Origin: Azospirillum agricola
Lineage (GTDB): Bacteria > Pseudomonadota > Alphaproteobacteria > Azospirillales > Azospirillaceae
Direction: 5' to 3'
DNA length: 64,000 nt
NCBI RefSeq assembly: GCF_017876095.1
Contig: NZ_JAGINM010000005.1
Location: forward strand, 348,755-412,754
Program-made: the position numbers and the translations under genes
The notes under the pieces: model-generated
The model's database searches: none
What the model was told of the DNA's origin: nothing
Seen by the model: the letters and a program-made list of their open reading frames with translations, nothing else
In this document: positions 42,149 to 50,885 of the stretch, piece after piece
How positions within the stretch are numbered: the stretch's first letter is position 1
Layout of the letters: the number at the start of each line of letters is the position of its first letter

Positions 42149-43912
42149 TCAGCCGGCCGCCTTTCGCGCCAGATCGAGTCCGGCCAGATAGCCGAAGGTC
42201 ATCGCGGGGCCGAGCGTGATGCCGCCGCTGGGGTAATGGCCGCCCATCACGCTGGCCATGTCGTTGCCGGTGGCGTAGAGCCCGGCGATCGGCCGGCCGT
42301 CGCGGCCGAGCACGCGGGCCGCCGCGTCGGTCTTCAGGCCGGCGAAGGTGCCGAGGCTGCCCGGCAGGATCCTCACCGCGTGGAAGGGGCCGCGCTCGAT
42401 GGGGCCGAGCGTCGGGTTGGGGCCGTGGCCGGGATCGCCCGACACCCGGTTGTAGGGCGTGCCGCCGCGCCCGAAGGCCGGGTCGCGGCCGGCGCGGGCG
42501 TCGCGGTTGAAGGCCTCGACCGTCGCCGCCAGCCCGGCCGGGTCGATGCCGCAGCGCCGGGCCAGCTCCTCCAGGGTCGGCGCGCTGACCAGATAGCCGT
42601 TGCGCCGGTAGCGCCCCAGCGGCACCGGAAAGGGCTTCGACGCGCCCAGCCCGTAGCGGCGCTGGAACCGGTGGTCGCAGACCAGCCAGGCGGCGGCCTC
42701 CTCCCCCGGCCCGACGGCGGCCAGGAGGTCGCGCATGAAGGCGTGGTAGGAGTTCGCCTCGTTGGCGAAGCGCCGGCCGGCGGCGGTGACGGCGATGAGT
42801 CCGGGCTTGCCCCGGTCGATCAGGTGCGGGAAATGCAGGACCGAGCCGTCGCGCTGGACCAGCCGCGACACCGGCGCCCAGGCCCCGGCGTCGCGCAGGC
42901 CGCGATCGACCTCCGCCCCCGCCGATTCGCCCAGGCGCAGCCCGTCGCCGCTGTTGTCCGGCGGGGCGGCCGACCAATGCTCCGCCCCGGTCGGCGCGTG
43001 GCCGAACAGCTCCCTGCGGCGCTCCGGGTCGTGGGGAAAGCCGCCGGCCGCCAGCACGACGCCGCGCCGGGCGCGCACCGCGACGTCCCCGTCGGGGGTG
43101 CGCAGCACGGCGCCGCGGACGGCGCCCTCCTCGACGATCAGCCGGACGACGGGGGAGCCGGTGCGGAAGCGCACCTTCAGATCCAGCGCCGATTTCAGCA
43201 GCCGGCCTGCCAGCGCCTCGCCGTTGACGAGCTGCATGGCGCGGCCGTGGCGGACCAGATCGACGGCGTGGCGGGCCAGCCGCCGCCCGGCGTGCAGGGC
43301 CGAGCGCAGCGAGCGCCGCGCGTTGAGGAAATGCCAGAGATCGGCGCCCGACGCGATTCCCATGCCCATCAGCGTCATCTCGGCCGGGGGGCGGCGCAGC
43401 AGCGCCACCGCCTCCCCCAGTTCCCGCCCGTCGTAGGGCGCGCCGCAGACCGACCGGCCGCCGGTGGCCGCCCCCGGCGCGTCGCCGTCGAAATCGGGCA
43501 CCGCGTTGCCGGCGACGAAGCGGACGGCGGTGTTCTCCTCGAAGAAGGACACCATGCGCGGCCCGTTTTCCAGGAAGGCGTCGATCCGCCCGGCGTCGTA
43601 CCGGTTGCCGAGGATGGCGCGCAGGTAGCGCCGGGGTTCCTCGACGTCCTCGCGGATGCCGGCGGCCTCGGCCAGCGGGTTGCGCGGGATCCACAGCCAG
43701 CCGCCCGACCACGCCGTGGTGCCGCCCAGCTTCGGCGCCTTCTCGGCGACCAGCACGTCCAGCCCGTGCCACGCCGCCGTCACGGCGACCGACAGGCCGC
43801 CGGCCCCCGACCCGACCACCAGGACGTCGCAGACGGGCGCCGTTCCGGGCGCTGCTCCGGCCCCGGCCCCGGCCCCGGCTGCCCCCGATGTTCCCTGAAC
43901 TCTGTCCGTCAT
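42149..43912 (-). CDS. FAD-dependent dehydrogenase (3-ketosteroid delta-1-dehydrogenase / fumarate reductase flavoprotein type)
   Basis: A 587-residue flavoprotein. The FAD-binding Rossmann motif VVGSGAGGLSVAVTAAWHG follows an Ala/Gly-rich N terminus, then LGGTTAWSGGWLWIPRN. The C-terminal TGNDMASVMGGHYPSGGITL is characteristic of KstD-like enzymes. It should introduce a double bond next to a carbonyl in a ring or acid. A homologue is encoded in the divergent right arm (50886). Its start overlaps the iclR stop by ATGA. Confidence 0.88.
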   Translation of the reverse strand: MTDRVQGTSGAAGAGAGAGAAPGTAPVCDVLVVGSGAGGLSVAVTAAWHGLDVLVAEKAPKLGGTTAWSGGWLWIPRNPLAEAAGIREDVEEPRRYLRAILGNRYDAGRIDAFLENGPRMVSFFEENTAVRFVAGNAVPDFDGDAPGAATGGRSVCGAPYDGRELGEAVALLRRPPAEMTLMGMGIASGADLWHFLNARRSLRSALHAGRRLARHAVDLVRHGRAMQLVNGEALAGRLLKSALDLKVRFRTGSPVVRLIVEEGAVRGAVLRTPDGDVAVRARRGVVLAAGGFPHDPERRRELFGHAPTGAEHWSAAPPDNSGDGLRLGESAGAEVDRGLRDAGAWAPVSRLVQRDGSVLHFPHLIDRGKPGLIAVTAAGRRFANEANSYHAFMRDLLAAVGPGEEAAAWLVCDHRFQRRYGLGASKPFPVPLGRYRRNGYLVSAPTLEELARRCGIDPAGLAATVEAFNRDARAGRDPAFGRGGTPYNRVSGDPGHGPNPTLGPIERGPFHAVRILPGSLGTFAGLKTDAAARVLGRDGRPIAGLYATGNDMASVMGGHYPSGGITLGPAMTFGYLAGLDLARKAAG

Positions 43913-44820
43913 GGTCCCGAACCGCTGAAGATGTCCCCGTCGCGGTCGCGGCGGAGCCGGTGGAAGGCCGGCGAACCCAGGCCGGTGGCGGCGAGTTCGG
44001 CGGCGGCGGCGAGCAGATCCTGCGCCATCTCGTGCAGGCGCGGCTCGGTCACGCGCACATAGGGGCCGGCGACGCTGACGCAGCCCTTGACCGGCCGCCC
44101 CTCGCGGGTGCGGATCGGGGCGGCGATGGCGGCCATGCCGGCGGTGAAGGTCTCGATGGCGATGCTGTAGCCACGGCGGCGGGCGAGGTGGATATGCTCC
44201 AGGATCTCCTCGTCGCCGCGCGGCCCCTGCGGTCCCAGCGGCTGCTCCGGCATGCGGGCGCGCTGCCTGGCGATCAGCGCCAGCGCCTCGTCGTCGCGCA
44301 GGCAGGACAGCCAGGCGAAGCCGGCCGAGGTGCAGGCGAGCGGCGCCTCCATGCCCATGTCGGGGTCGTAGCGCAGCCCGGTGCGCGCGCCCTGCGCCTT
44401 GGCGACCCAGGTCAGCCGGTCGGTGTCGACGACCGACAGGCGGACCAGTTCCCCGGTCCGCAGCGCCAGCCGGTCGAGCACCGGCTGGGCGAGGTCGACG
44501 ACGCCGCTGCCCGACAGATAGGTGAAGCCGAGCGACACCAGCTTGGCGGTCAGCATGTAGCCGCCGCGCTCGCCGTCCTGCCGGACATAGCCATGGCCGA
44601 TCAGGTCGGTCAGCAGCCGGTGCGAGGCGCTGCGCGGAATGTCGAGCCGCGCGGCGATCTCGTGCAGCGGCAACCCCTCGGTGTGGACCGCCAGCAGCTC
44701 CAGGATCGCCAGCACCCGGTCGAGGATGCCGGTGCGGTCGCGGGGCGCCGGCTGGCCGGGGATCGCCGGCTCGGAGAGCGCCTGTTCGGAAGCCGGGGTG
44801 GTGGAGGGCGTGCGCGCCAT
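43909..44820 (-). CDS. IclR-family transcriptional regulator
   Basis: A 303-residue regulator with an N-terminal winged helix-turn-helix (LPLHEIAARLDIPRSASHRL) and the C-terminal effector domain (CTSAGFAWLSCL, AIAAPIRTREGRPVKGCVSV). It probably controls its own operon and the divergent transporter/oxidation operon through the palindromes at 45047-45091. IclR regulators of aromatic and hydroaromatic catabolism are common. The effector is unknown. Confidence 0.92.
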   Translation of the reverse strand: MARTPSTTPASEQALSEPAIPGQPAPRDRTGILDRVLAILELLAVHTEGLPLHEIAARLDIPRSASHRLLTDLIGHGYVRQDGERGGYMLTAKLVSLGFTYLSGSGVVDLAQPVLDRLALRTGELVRLSVVDTDRLTWVAKAQGARTGLRYDPDMGMEAPLACTSAGFAWLSCLRDDEALALIARQRARMPEQPLGPQGPRGDEEILEHIHLARRRGYSIAIETFTAGMAAIAAPIRTREGRPVKGCVSVAGPYVRVTEPRLHEMAQDLLAAAAELAATGLGSPAFHRLRRDRDGDIFSGSGP

Positions 44821-45046
44821 CGTCCGTGTCCTGTCGTCGGGTGGGGGAGTGCCGGAGGGCGGCGAGTGTACGCCCTTGCCGGAACCCGATTCCACCGCGC
44901 CGTGCCCGGACCGGAATTCAGGGGAAGCGGAACCGCCCGTGGCGGGGGCCGAAGCCGCGCGCGCCGCCGGGGCGTGAAGGTCTGGGTGAGCCATGGCTGG
45001 CATCGTCGGCCGCTTTCCGTTCTGTTCCGGTTTGCGTCGCCATATT

Positions 45047-45091
45047 GGGACGCAATTCCAATTTCTGAAATTCATACTGGAATGCAGTTCC
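45047..45091. promoter_or_regulatory. Twin palindromic operators in the IclR/transporter divergent region
   Basis: GGGACGCAATTCC (45047-45059) and GGAATGCAGTTCC (45079-45091) share the form GGRA-N5-TTCC. Their centres are 32 bp apart, about three helical turns. ATTTCTGAAAT, a third odd palindrome, lies between them (45061-45071). IclR-family dimers often bind such paired sites. The whole 44821-45188 gap (368 bases) holds no gene, only this A/T-richer patch at 45040-45110. Confidence 0.6.
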
Positions 45092-45188
45092 GGTTTCAAG
45101 CTATAACCGCCCCACCAACAATCGCCGAAGCCAAGCACCGGCCGTCCACGCGGCCGGACACGGGGCCGCACACATGGAGGGAGCGCAG

Positions 45189-46466
45189 ATGACGGACATG
45201 AAGTTCACCAACACGCTGGGGACCGCGCGGGGAGTCAGCCGGCGCGGCCTGCTGACCGGCGCCGGGCGCGCCGTGATCGGCGGCGCCGCGCTGGCGGCCG
45301 GCGGCCCCTTCATCCTGTCGGCGCGCGGCGAGGTGCCGCTGAAGGTCGGCCTCGTCTTCGCCAAGCAGGGCACCTGGACCGAGCAGGGCGAGCTGCTGGT
45401 GAACGGCGCCACCATCGCGCTGGAACAGGCCAGGTCGCAGGCGCTCGGCCGCCCCGTCCAGCTGGTCTGGTACGACGAGCCGAGCCCGCAGGCGGCCCAG
45501 CAGAATTTCCAGAAGCTGGCGGAGGAGGAGAAGGTCGCCGCCATCCTGGGCGGCACCAACAGCGGCACCGCGCTGGCCATGAGCGCCGCCGCCAAGCGGA
45601 CGAGGGTGCCCTTCATCACGCCCAACGCGGCGGCGCGCGAGATCACCGGGAAGGAGTGCAACCCCTACACCTTCCGCGTCCTGACGACGACGCCGGTCGC
45701 CAGCCGGGCGATCGGGCCGCAGCTCGCCGCCATCGGCAAGAAATGGTATTTCATCTGCGCGTCCTACGCCTACGGCATGGACGTCTACGCCGAGATGAGG
45801 AAGCAGCTCGACGCGTTCGGCGGCACCGAGGCCGGCTTCGACAAGACGCCGCTCGGCACCACGGATTTCAGCTCCTTCCTGCTGAAGATCCGGCAGGCCA
45901 AGCCCGACGTGATCGTCGCCGGCCTGCCGGGCGGCGACCTGTCGGCCTTCCTCAAGCAGTTCGCCGACATGGGCATGAAGGGCCGGATCCCGGTGGCCTG
46001 CCCGATCATCGGCGATTCCGACCTGTGGTCGATCGGGCCGGAGGCGGCGACCGGCATCTACGGCAAGCCCTGGCATTTCAGCGACCCCAACAACACCGCC
46101 GCCGACATGGAGTTCATCGCCGCCTACCAGGGCAAGTACGGCAAGCCGCCGGCCGACAAGGCCTGGCTCGGCTGGTTCAGCATGCGCAGCCTGCTGGGCG
46201 GCATCGAGCAGGCCGGATCGGTGGAGGCCGCCGCCCTGCTGCGCGGGCTGGAGACCGCCCGCTTCGAGGACGGCGCCATTCCCGCCTATTACCGCGACTG
46301 GGACCACCAGATGCTGCGGCGCTCGCTGGTGCTGAAGGTGAAGGACAGGATCACCGACAAGTGGGACTGGCTGGACGTGGTGAAGGTCACGCCGGAGAAC
46401 CCGCTGGACCTGGAGAAGCAGTTCGGCACCCGCGAGGAGATCGCCTGCGCCATGGACAGGGCGTAA
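45189..46466 (+). CDS. Liv-type ABC transporter substrate-binding protein with Tat-like signal
   Basis: A 425-residue LivJ/AmiC-type binding protein. The signal region contains a twin-arginine motif SRRGLLTGAGRAVIGGAALA, suggesting Tat export, then PLKVGLVFAKQGTWTEQGEL starts the mature domain. GGTNSGTALAMSAAA and the paired Cys segments resemble binding proteins for aromatic or hydroaromatic acids more than leucine. ATG 45189 is preferred over 45174 because GGAGGGAG sits between them. First gene of the right arm. Confidence 0.88.
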   Translation: MTDMKFTNTLGTARGVSRRGLLTGAGRAVIGGAALAAGGPFILSARGEVPLKVGLVFAKQGTWTEQGELLVNGATIALEQARSQALGRPVQLVWYDEPSPQAAQQNFQKLAEEEKVAAILGGTNSGTALAMSAAAKRTRVPFITPNAAAREITGKECNPYTFRVLTTTPVASRAIGPQLAAIGKKWYFICASYAYGMDVYAEMRKQLDAFGGTEAGFDKTPLGTTDFSSFLLKIRQAKPDVIVAGLPGGDLSAFLKQFADMGMKGRIPVACPIIGDSDLWSIGPEAATGIYGKPWHFSDPNNTAADMEFIAAYQGKYGKPPADKAWLGWFSMRSLLGGIEQAGSVEAAALLRGLETARFEDGAIPAYYRDWDHQMLRRSLVLKVKDRITDKWDWLDVVKVTPENPLDLEKQFGTREEIACAMDRA

Positions 46467-46498
46467 GCGCGAATCCCTCAAGATTGCTTGGCTTCGAG

Positions 46499-46522
46499 CC
46501 CTTCTCCCCTTGCGGGAGAGGG
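46499..46522. repeat. Palindromic dispersed repeat between binding protein and permease genes
   Basis: An imperfect 24-bp palindrome pairs CCCTTCTCCCC (46499-46509) with GGGAGAGGG (46514-46522) around a short TTGC loop. It resembles the CCCTCTCCC..GGGAGAGGG repeats common in proteobacterial intergenic regions. In this 104-base intra-operon gap it may stabilise the upstream mRNA and allow more binding protein than membrane components. Confidence 0.6.
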
Positions 46523-46570
46523 ACTTGAACCACGCGCGCCCCTGCCTCGCGTGCATCAAGGACGCACATC

Positions 46571-47440
46571 ATGATCGAGACGCTCATCCCTCAGATCGTG
46601 AATGGACTGGTTCTCGGCTTTCTCTATGTCCTCATAGCGGTCGGGCTTTCCATCATCTTCGGTCTTCTCGGGGTCGTGAACTTCGCCCACGGCGCCTTCT
46701 TCGCGCTCGGCGCCTATTTCGCGCTGACCCTTTACAAATGGTTCGGCTGGTGGGCGGTGCCGCTGGCGCCGCTGCTGGTCGGGCTGCTCGGCATGGCGGT
46801 CGAGCTGCTGCTGATCCGCCGGCTCTACGGCAAGGAGCCGCTGATCGGGCTGATCCTGACCTTCGCGCTCGGCCTGCTGATCGAGGCGCTGGTCCGGCTG
46901 GCCTGGGGGGCCGGCGGCCATCCCTTCAGCCCGCCGCCCTTCCTGGCCGGCATCGTCGAGTACGGCCCGCTGCTGATCACCAAATACCGTCTGGCCGTGC
47001 TGGCGGCGACCGTCGCGATCCTGGCCGGGCTGTGGGCCTTCCTGAACTTCACGCCCTTCGGCCGCATCCTGCGCGCCGGCAGCCGCGACGCCGAGATGGT
47101 CGGGATGCTCGGCATCAACCTGCCGCGCGTGCTGACCGGGGTGTTCGGGCTGGGCTGCCTGCTGGCCGGGATCGCCGGGGTGCTGGCGGCGCCGCTGTGG
47201 ACCGTCACCCCGTCGATGGCGGCCGGCGCCATCATGCCGGCCTTCGTCATCGTCACCATCGGCGGGCTCGGCTCCTACCTGGGCGCCATCGTCGCCGGCC
47301 TGCTGGTCGGCGTCGTCACCGCCCTGACCATTCAATTCATGCCGGAGGCGTCCGCCGCCGCGATGTACGTGCTGATGGCCGCCATCCTGCTGGTCCGGCC
47401 GCGCGGGCTGTTCGGCGAACGCTGGGAGCGCTTCGAATGA
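46571..47440 (+). CDS. livH: Liv-type ABC transporter permease (LivH)
   Basis: A 289-residue permease with about eight helices. NGLVLGFLYVLIAVGLSIIF opens the protein, then GVVNFAHGAFFALGAY and GSRDAEMVGMLGINLPRVLT mark LivH. It overlaps the fused LivM-LivG-LivF gene by ATGA. Confidence 0.94.
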   Translation: MIETLIPQIVNGLVLGFLYVLIAVGLSIIFGLLGVVNFAHGAFFALGAYFALTLYKWFGWWAVPLAPLLVGLLGMAVELLLIRRLYGKEPLIGLILTFALGLLIEALVRLAWGAGGHPFSPPPFLAGIVEYGPLLITKYRLAVLAATVAILAGLWAFLNFTPFGRILRAGSRDAEMVGMLGINLPRVLTGVFGLGCLLAGIAGVLAAPLWTVTPSMAAGAIMPAFVIVTIGGLGSYLGAIVAGLLVGVVTALTIQFMPEASAAAMYVLMAAILLVRPRGLFGERWERFE

Positions 47441-49995
47441 GCCGCCGCACCTCGATCCCCACCCTCGCGTCGAACCCGCTGGTCCTGCTGGTCCTCGTCC
47501 TGGCCGCCCTGTCGGTCGCCGTGCAGATGACCGGGACGCCGCTCAGCCGCGTCACCCAGATCGCCATCTACGTGCTCTACGGCGCCGGGGTGAACCTGCT
47601 GCTCGGCTACACCGGGCTGGTGCCCTTCGGCGCCTCGGTCTTCTTCGGGACGGCCAGCTACGCGGCGGCGCTCGCCGCCCTGCATCTGGTCGGCAACGAG
47701 ATCGTCGGGCTGGCCGTCACCGTCGCCTTCTCGGTGGTGCTGGCGGCGCTGCTGGGGGCGGTGGTTCTGAAGCGGCGCGGCCTGTACTTCTCGCTGCTGA
47801 CGCTGGCCTGCTCGCAGATCGCCTTCGAGATCGCCTTCAAGTGGACCGACCTGACCGGCGGCGAGAACGGGTTGCAGAACGTGCCGCGCGGGCTGTTCCC
47901 CTCCTTCCTGTCCTTCCATGTCTTCGCGCTCGTCACCGTCGTCGCCGCCATGTGGTTCCTGTGGCGGCTGGCCCACGCGCCCTTCGGCCGGGTGCTCCAG
48001 GCGCTGCGCGACAACGAGCAGCGGGTGGCGAGCCTGGGCTACGACACCTACCGGGTGAAGCTGGCGGCCTTCGTCATCTCGGCGGCGCTGATCGGCTACG
48101 CCGGCGGGCTGCTGGCCTTCCTGCTGCAAGGCGCCTACGCCAACAACCTGAGCTGGCAGCACGCCGGCGACAGCCTGCTGATGACGGTGCTGGGCGGCGT
48201 GCACCATTTCCTCGGGCCGCTGTGGGGCGCCATCGCCTTCATCCTGCTGGAGGACAAGCTCAGCGGCCTGACCGAGCATTGGTGGCTGATCTTCGCCCCC
48301 ATCATCATGGCCTTCGCGCTGCTGTCGCCGGAGGGCATCCACGGCCTCGCCCAGCGCGTGCTGCGGCGGGAGCGCTGGACCCTGACCCGCGCCGGCATCC
48401 CGCGCCGCCCCGACGTCATCGCCCCCTACCGCAGCACCGAACTGGACGCCGACGCCGGCACGCCCATCCTGACCGTCAAGGGGCTGAGCAAGAGCTTCGG
48501 CTCGCTGGTCACCGCCAGCAACATCGACCTGGAGGTCCACCCTCACCGGCTCCACAGCTTCATCGGGCCGAACGGCGCCGGCAAGACGACCTTCTTCAAC
48601 ATGCTGACCGGCGTGCTGCCGAGCGACCGCGGGACCATCGTCTTCGACGGCACCGACATCACCCGGCTGGCCATGCACCAGCGCATCCGGCTCGGCATCG
48701 GGCGCTCCTTCCAGATCCTCAGCGTCTTCCGCAACCTGACGGTCTTCGAGAATGTCCGCATCGCCGTCCAGGCGCGCAGCCCGCTGCGCTTCGGCCTGTG
48801 GCGCGACGCCCATTCCATCGATTCCGTCAACGCCCGCACCTGGTCGCTGCTGGCCTCGGTCGGGCTGGTGGAGCGCGCGGCGGAGCCCTGCACCAACCTG
48901 TCGCACGGCGAGCAGCGGCTGCTGGAGATCGCCATCACGCTGGCGACCGAGGCCAAGCTTCTGCTGCTCGACGAGCCGCTGGCCGGGCTGGGCGAGGCCG
49001 ACCGGCAGGTCGTCGCCGCGCTGATCCGCCAGCTCGCCACCCGTCACGCGGTGCTGCTGATCGAGCACGACATCGACCGCGTGCTGAGCCTGTCCGACCG
49101 CGTCACCGTGCTGCACCAGGGCCGGCTGATCGCCGACGGCAAGCCGGCCGACGTCGCCGCCCACCCCGACGTGATCGCCGCCTATCTCGGCGCCGCACGG
49201 GACGGGGAAACCGCCGTCGCCGCCCCGCCGCGCGCCGCCGCCGCCAACACGGTCGGCAAGCCGCTGCTGCGGCTGGAGGGGGTGTCGTCGGGCTACGCCG
49301 GCAGCCGCATCCTCGACGGGCTCGACCTCGTGGTGCGCGAGGGCGAGGCGGTGGCCCTGCTCGGGCGCAACGGCGTCGGCAAGACGACCACGCTGCGCAC
49401 CATCATGGGCGGCTGCCCGCTCAGCGCCGGGCGGATCACGCTGGACGGCGCCGACCTGACGGGGGCCAAGCCCTACGAGATCAACCGCAAGGGCGTCTCC
49501 CTGGTGCCCGAGGGGCGGCGGCTGTTCCCCAACCTGACGGTGATGGAGAATCTGCGCCTCGCCGCGCGGCCCGGCGGCCTGTCGGTGGAGGAGGTCTTCG
49601 CGCTGTTCCCCCGCCTGCACACCCGCCAGCGCGCCAAGGCGGAGAACCTGTCGGGCGGCGAGCGCCAGATGGTCGCCATCGCCCGCGCCCTGATGGTGCC
49701 GAGCCGCGTCATCCTGCTCGACGAGCCCTTCGAGGGCCTCGCCCCCGCCGTCGTCAAGGAGGTGATGGAGGCGGTGGCCAAGCTGCGCGGCCGCGTCGCC
49801 CTGGTGATCGTCGAGCACCACGCCGAAACCGTGCTGTCGCTGGTCGACCGCGCCTATGTGCTGGTCAACGGCAAGGTCGCCTACGAGGGCCGCGCCGAGG
49901 ATCTGGAGCGCGACACCGCCCTCCAGCACCGCCTGCTCGGCGTCGTCCACCCCAGCGAGACCGGATCGGCGCCCATCGCCGCCGACCATTCCTGA
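47437..49995 (+). CDS. LivM-LivG-LivF triple fusion: permease plus two ATPases in one chain
   Basis: One uninterrupted 852-residue frame holds three normally separate proteins. Residues about 1-320 are a LivM permease (LLGYTGLVPFGASVFFGTAS, ALRDNEQRVASLGYDTYRVK). Residues about 345-600 are a LivG ATPase (Walker A GPNGAGKTT near 377, signature LSHGEQRLLEIA, Walker B LLLLDEPLAGLG). Residues about 615-840 are a LivF ATPase (Walker A GRNGVGKTT near 643, LSGGERQMVAIARAL, VILLDEPFEGLA). All nucleotide-binding motifs look intact, so both ATPase sites should work. The protein would pair with LivH and the upstream binding protein. An Ala/Pro linker separates the ATPases. Confidence 0.93.
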   Translation: MSRRTSIPTLASNPLVLLVLVLAALSVAVQMTGTPLSRVTQIAIYVLYGAGVNLLLGYTGLVPFGASVFFGTASYAAALAALHLVGNEIVGLAVTVAFSVVLAALLGAVVLKRRGLYFSLLTLACSQIAFEIAFKWTDLTGGENGLQNVPRGLFPSFLSFHVFALVTVVAAMWFLWRLAHAPFGRVLQALRDNEQRVASLGYDTYRVKLAAFVISAALIGYAGGLLAFLLQGAYANNLSWQHAGDSLLMTVLGGVHHFLGPLWGAIAFILLEDKLSGLTEHWWLIFAPIIMAFALLSPEGIHGLAQRVLRRERWTLTRAGIPRRPDVIAPYRSTELDADAGTPILTVKGLSKSFGSLVTASNIDLEVHPHRLHSFIGPNGAGKTTFFNMLTGVLPSDRGTIVFDGTDITRLAMHQRIRLGIGRSFQILSVFRNLTVFENVRIAVQARSPLRFGLWRDAHSIDSVNARTWSLLASVGLVERAAEPCTNLSHGEQRLLEIAITLATEAKLLLLDEPLAGLGEADRQVVAALIRQLATRHAVLLIEHDIDRVLSLSDRVTVLHQGRLIADGKPADVAAHPDVIAAYLGAARDGETAVAAPPRAAAANTVGKPLLRLEGVSSGYAGSRILDGLDLVVREGEAVALLGRNGVGKTTTLRTIMGGCPLSAGRITLDGADLTGAKPYEINRKGVSLVPEGRRLFPNLTVMENLRLAARPGGLSVEEVFALFPRLHTRQRAKAENLSGGERQMVAIARALMVPSRVILLDEPFEGLAPAVVKEVMEAVAKLRGRVALVIVEHHAETVLSLVDRAYVLVNGKVAYEGRAEDLERDTALQHRLLGVVHPSETGSAPIAADHS

Positions 49996-50028
49996 ACCCG
50001 GCCTTCCCGATCCTGGAGTCCCCATCCC

Positions 50029-50826
50029 ATGCAGCCCATGCTGAACGGCGCCACCCGCGTCTTCGCCATCGTCGGCGACCCCATCGCCCAGGTGCAGTCG
50101 CCGGCCCACGTCACCAGGGCGTTCGCCGAACGCGGCGAGAACGCCATCCTGGTGCCCGCCCACGTCACGCCGGCCGACCTCGACGGCTTCCTCGACGGCA
50201 TCGCCAAGGCGCGCAACGTCGACGGGATCATCGTCACCGTGCCGCACAAGTTCGCCTGCTTCCGCCACTGCACCGAGGTCACGGACCGGGCGCGCTTCCT
50301 CGGCGCGGTCAACGTCATGCGCCGCACGGCGGACGGCTGGGCCGGCGACATGGTGGACGGGCTGGGCTTCGTCGGCGGCATCCGCGCCGAGGGCTTCGAG
50401 CCGGAGGGCCGGAGCGCCCTGCTGGTCGGCGCCGGGGGGGCCGGCACCGCCATCGCCCTGTCGCTGCTGGAGGCCGGAATCCGCGACCTCGCCATCCACG
50501 ACGAGGACGCGGCGCGGCGCGACACGCTGGTCGGCCGCCTGCGCGAACGCTTCGGCGGCGCGGTGCGGGCGGGCGAGCCGGATCCGGCCGGCTACGACCT
50601 CGTCGCCAACGCCACCCCGGCCGGGATGAAGCCGGGCGACCCGCTGCCGGTCCCGGTCGAGCGGCTTGAGCGCACCAGCTTCGTCGGCTGCGTCATCACC
50701 GCCCCGGCCGCCTCGCCGCTGGTGGTCGCGGCGCGCGGCATCGGCTGCCGCACCCAGGTCGGCGGCGGCATGTTCGCCAACCTGCTGGCGCTGATGGTGG
50801 ATTTCCTGCTGGCCGGCAAGCGCTGA
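50029..50826 (+). CDS. Shikimate dehydrogenase family protein (AroE-like paralogue)
   Basis: A 265-residue protein with the substrate domain (PIAQVQSPAHV, catalytic Lys in VTVPHKFAC, GAVNVMRR) and an NADP-type Rossmann domain (LLVGAGGAGTAIALSLLEAG). It should oxidise or reduce shikimate, quinate or a related cyclic hydroxy acid. The conserved SxS substrate pair of AroE (SLSPxxHN) is changed to VQSPAHV. In this catabolic operon it is more likely a degradative quinate/shikimate-type enzyme than the housekeeping AroE. Confidence 0.85.
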   Translation: MQPMLNGATRVFAIVGDPIAQVQSPAHVTRAFAERGENAILVPAHVTPADLDGFLDGIAKARNVDGIIVTVPHKFACFRHCTEVTDRARFLGAVNVMRRTADGWAGDMVDGLGFVGGIRAEGFEPEGRSALLVGAGGAGTAIALSLLEAGIRDLAIHDEDAARRDTLVGRLRERFGGAVRAGEPDPAGYDLVANATPAGMKPGDPLPVPVERLERTSFVGCVITAPAASPLVVAARGIGCRTQVGGGMFANLLALMVDFLLAGKR

Positions 50827-50885
50827 GCGGCGGCGCCCTCCCTCCTTCCCCCCAACACCCAACACAGACACCGGAAGCCCCCGCC

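Noticed and set aside
43843..43882. GGCCCC-type repeat in the FAD dehydrogenase N terminus
   Set aside because: A 6-bp GC-only run encoding AGAGAG is ordinary low complexity at this base composition and not comparable with the longer arrays.
45061..45071. ATTTCTGAAAT palindrome as a separate regulator site
   Set aside because: It lies between the two GGRA-N5-TTCC sites and is short. It may simply be part of the A/T-rich promoter, so it is not listed alone.
47332..50871. 1179-codon minus-strand frame opposite the Liv fusion gene
   Set aside because: Low-complexity composition (Gly, Arg, Gln, His), no motif, and antisense to strong coding sequence with intact ABC motifs.
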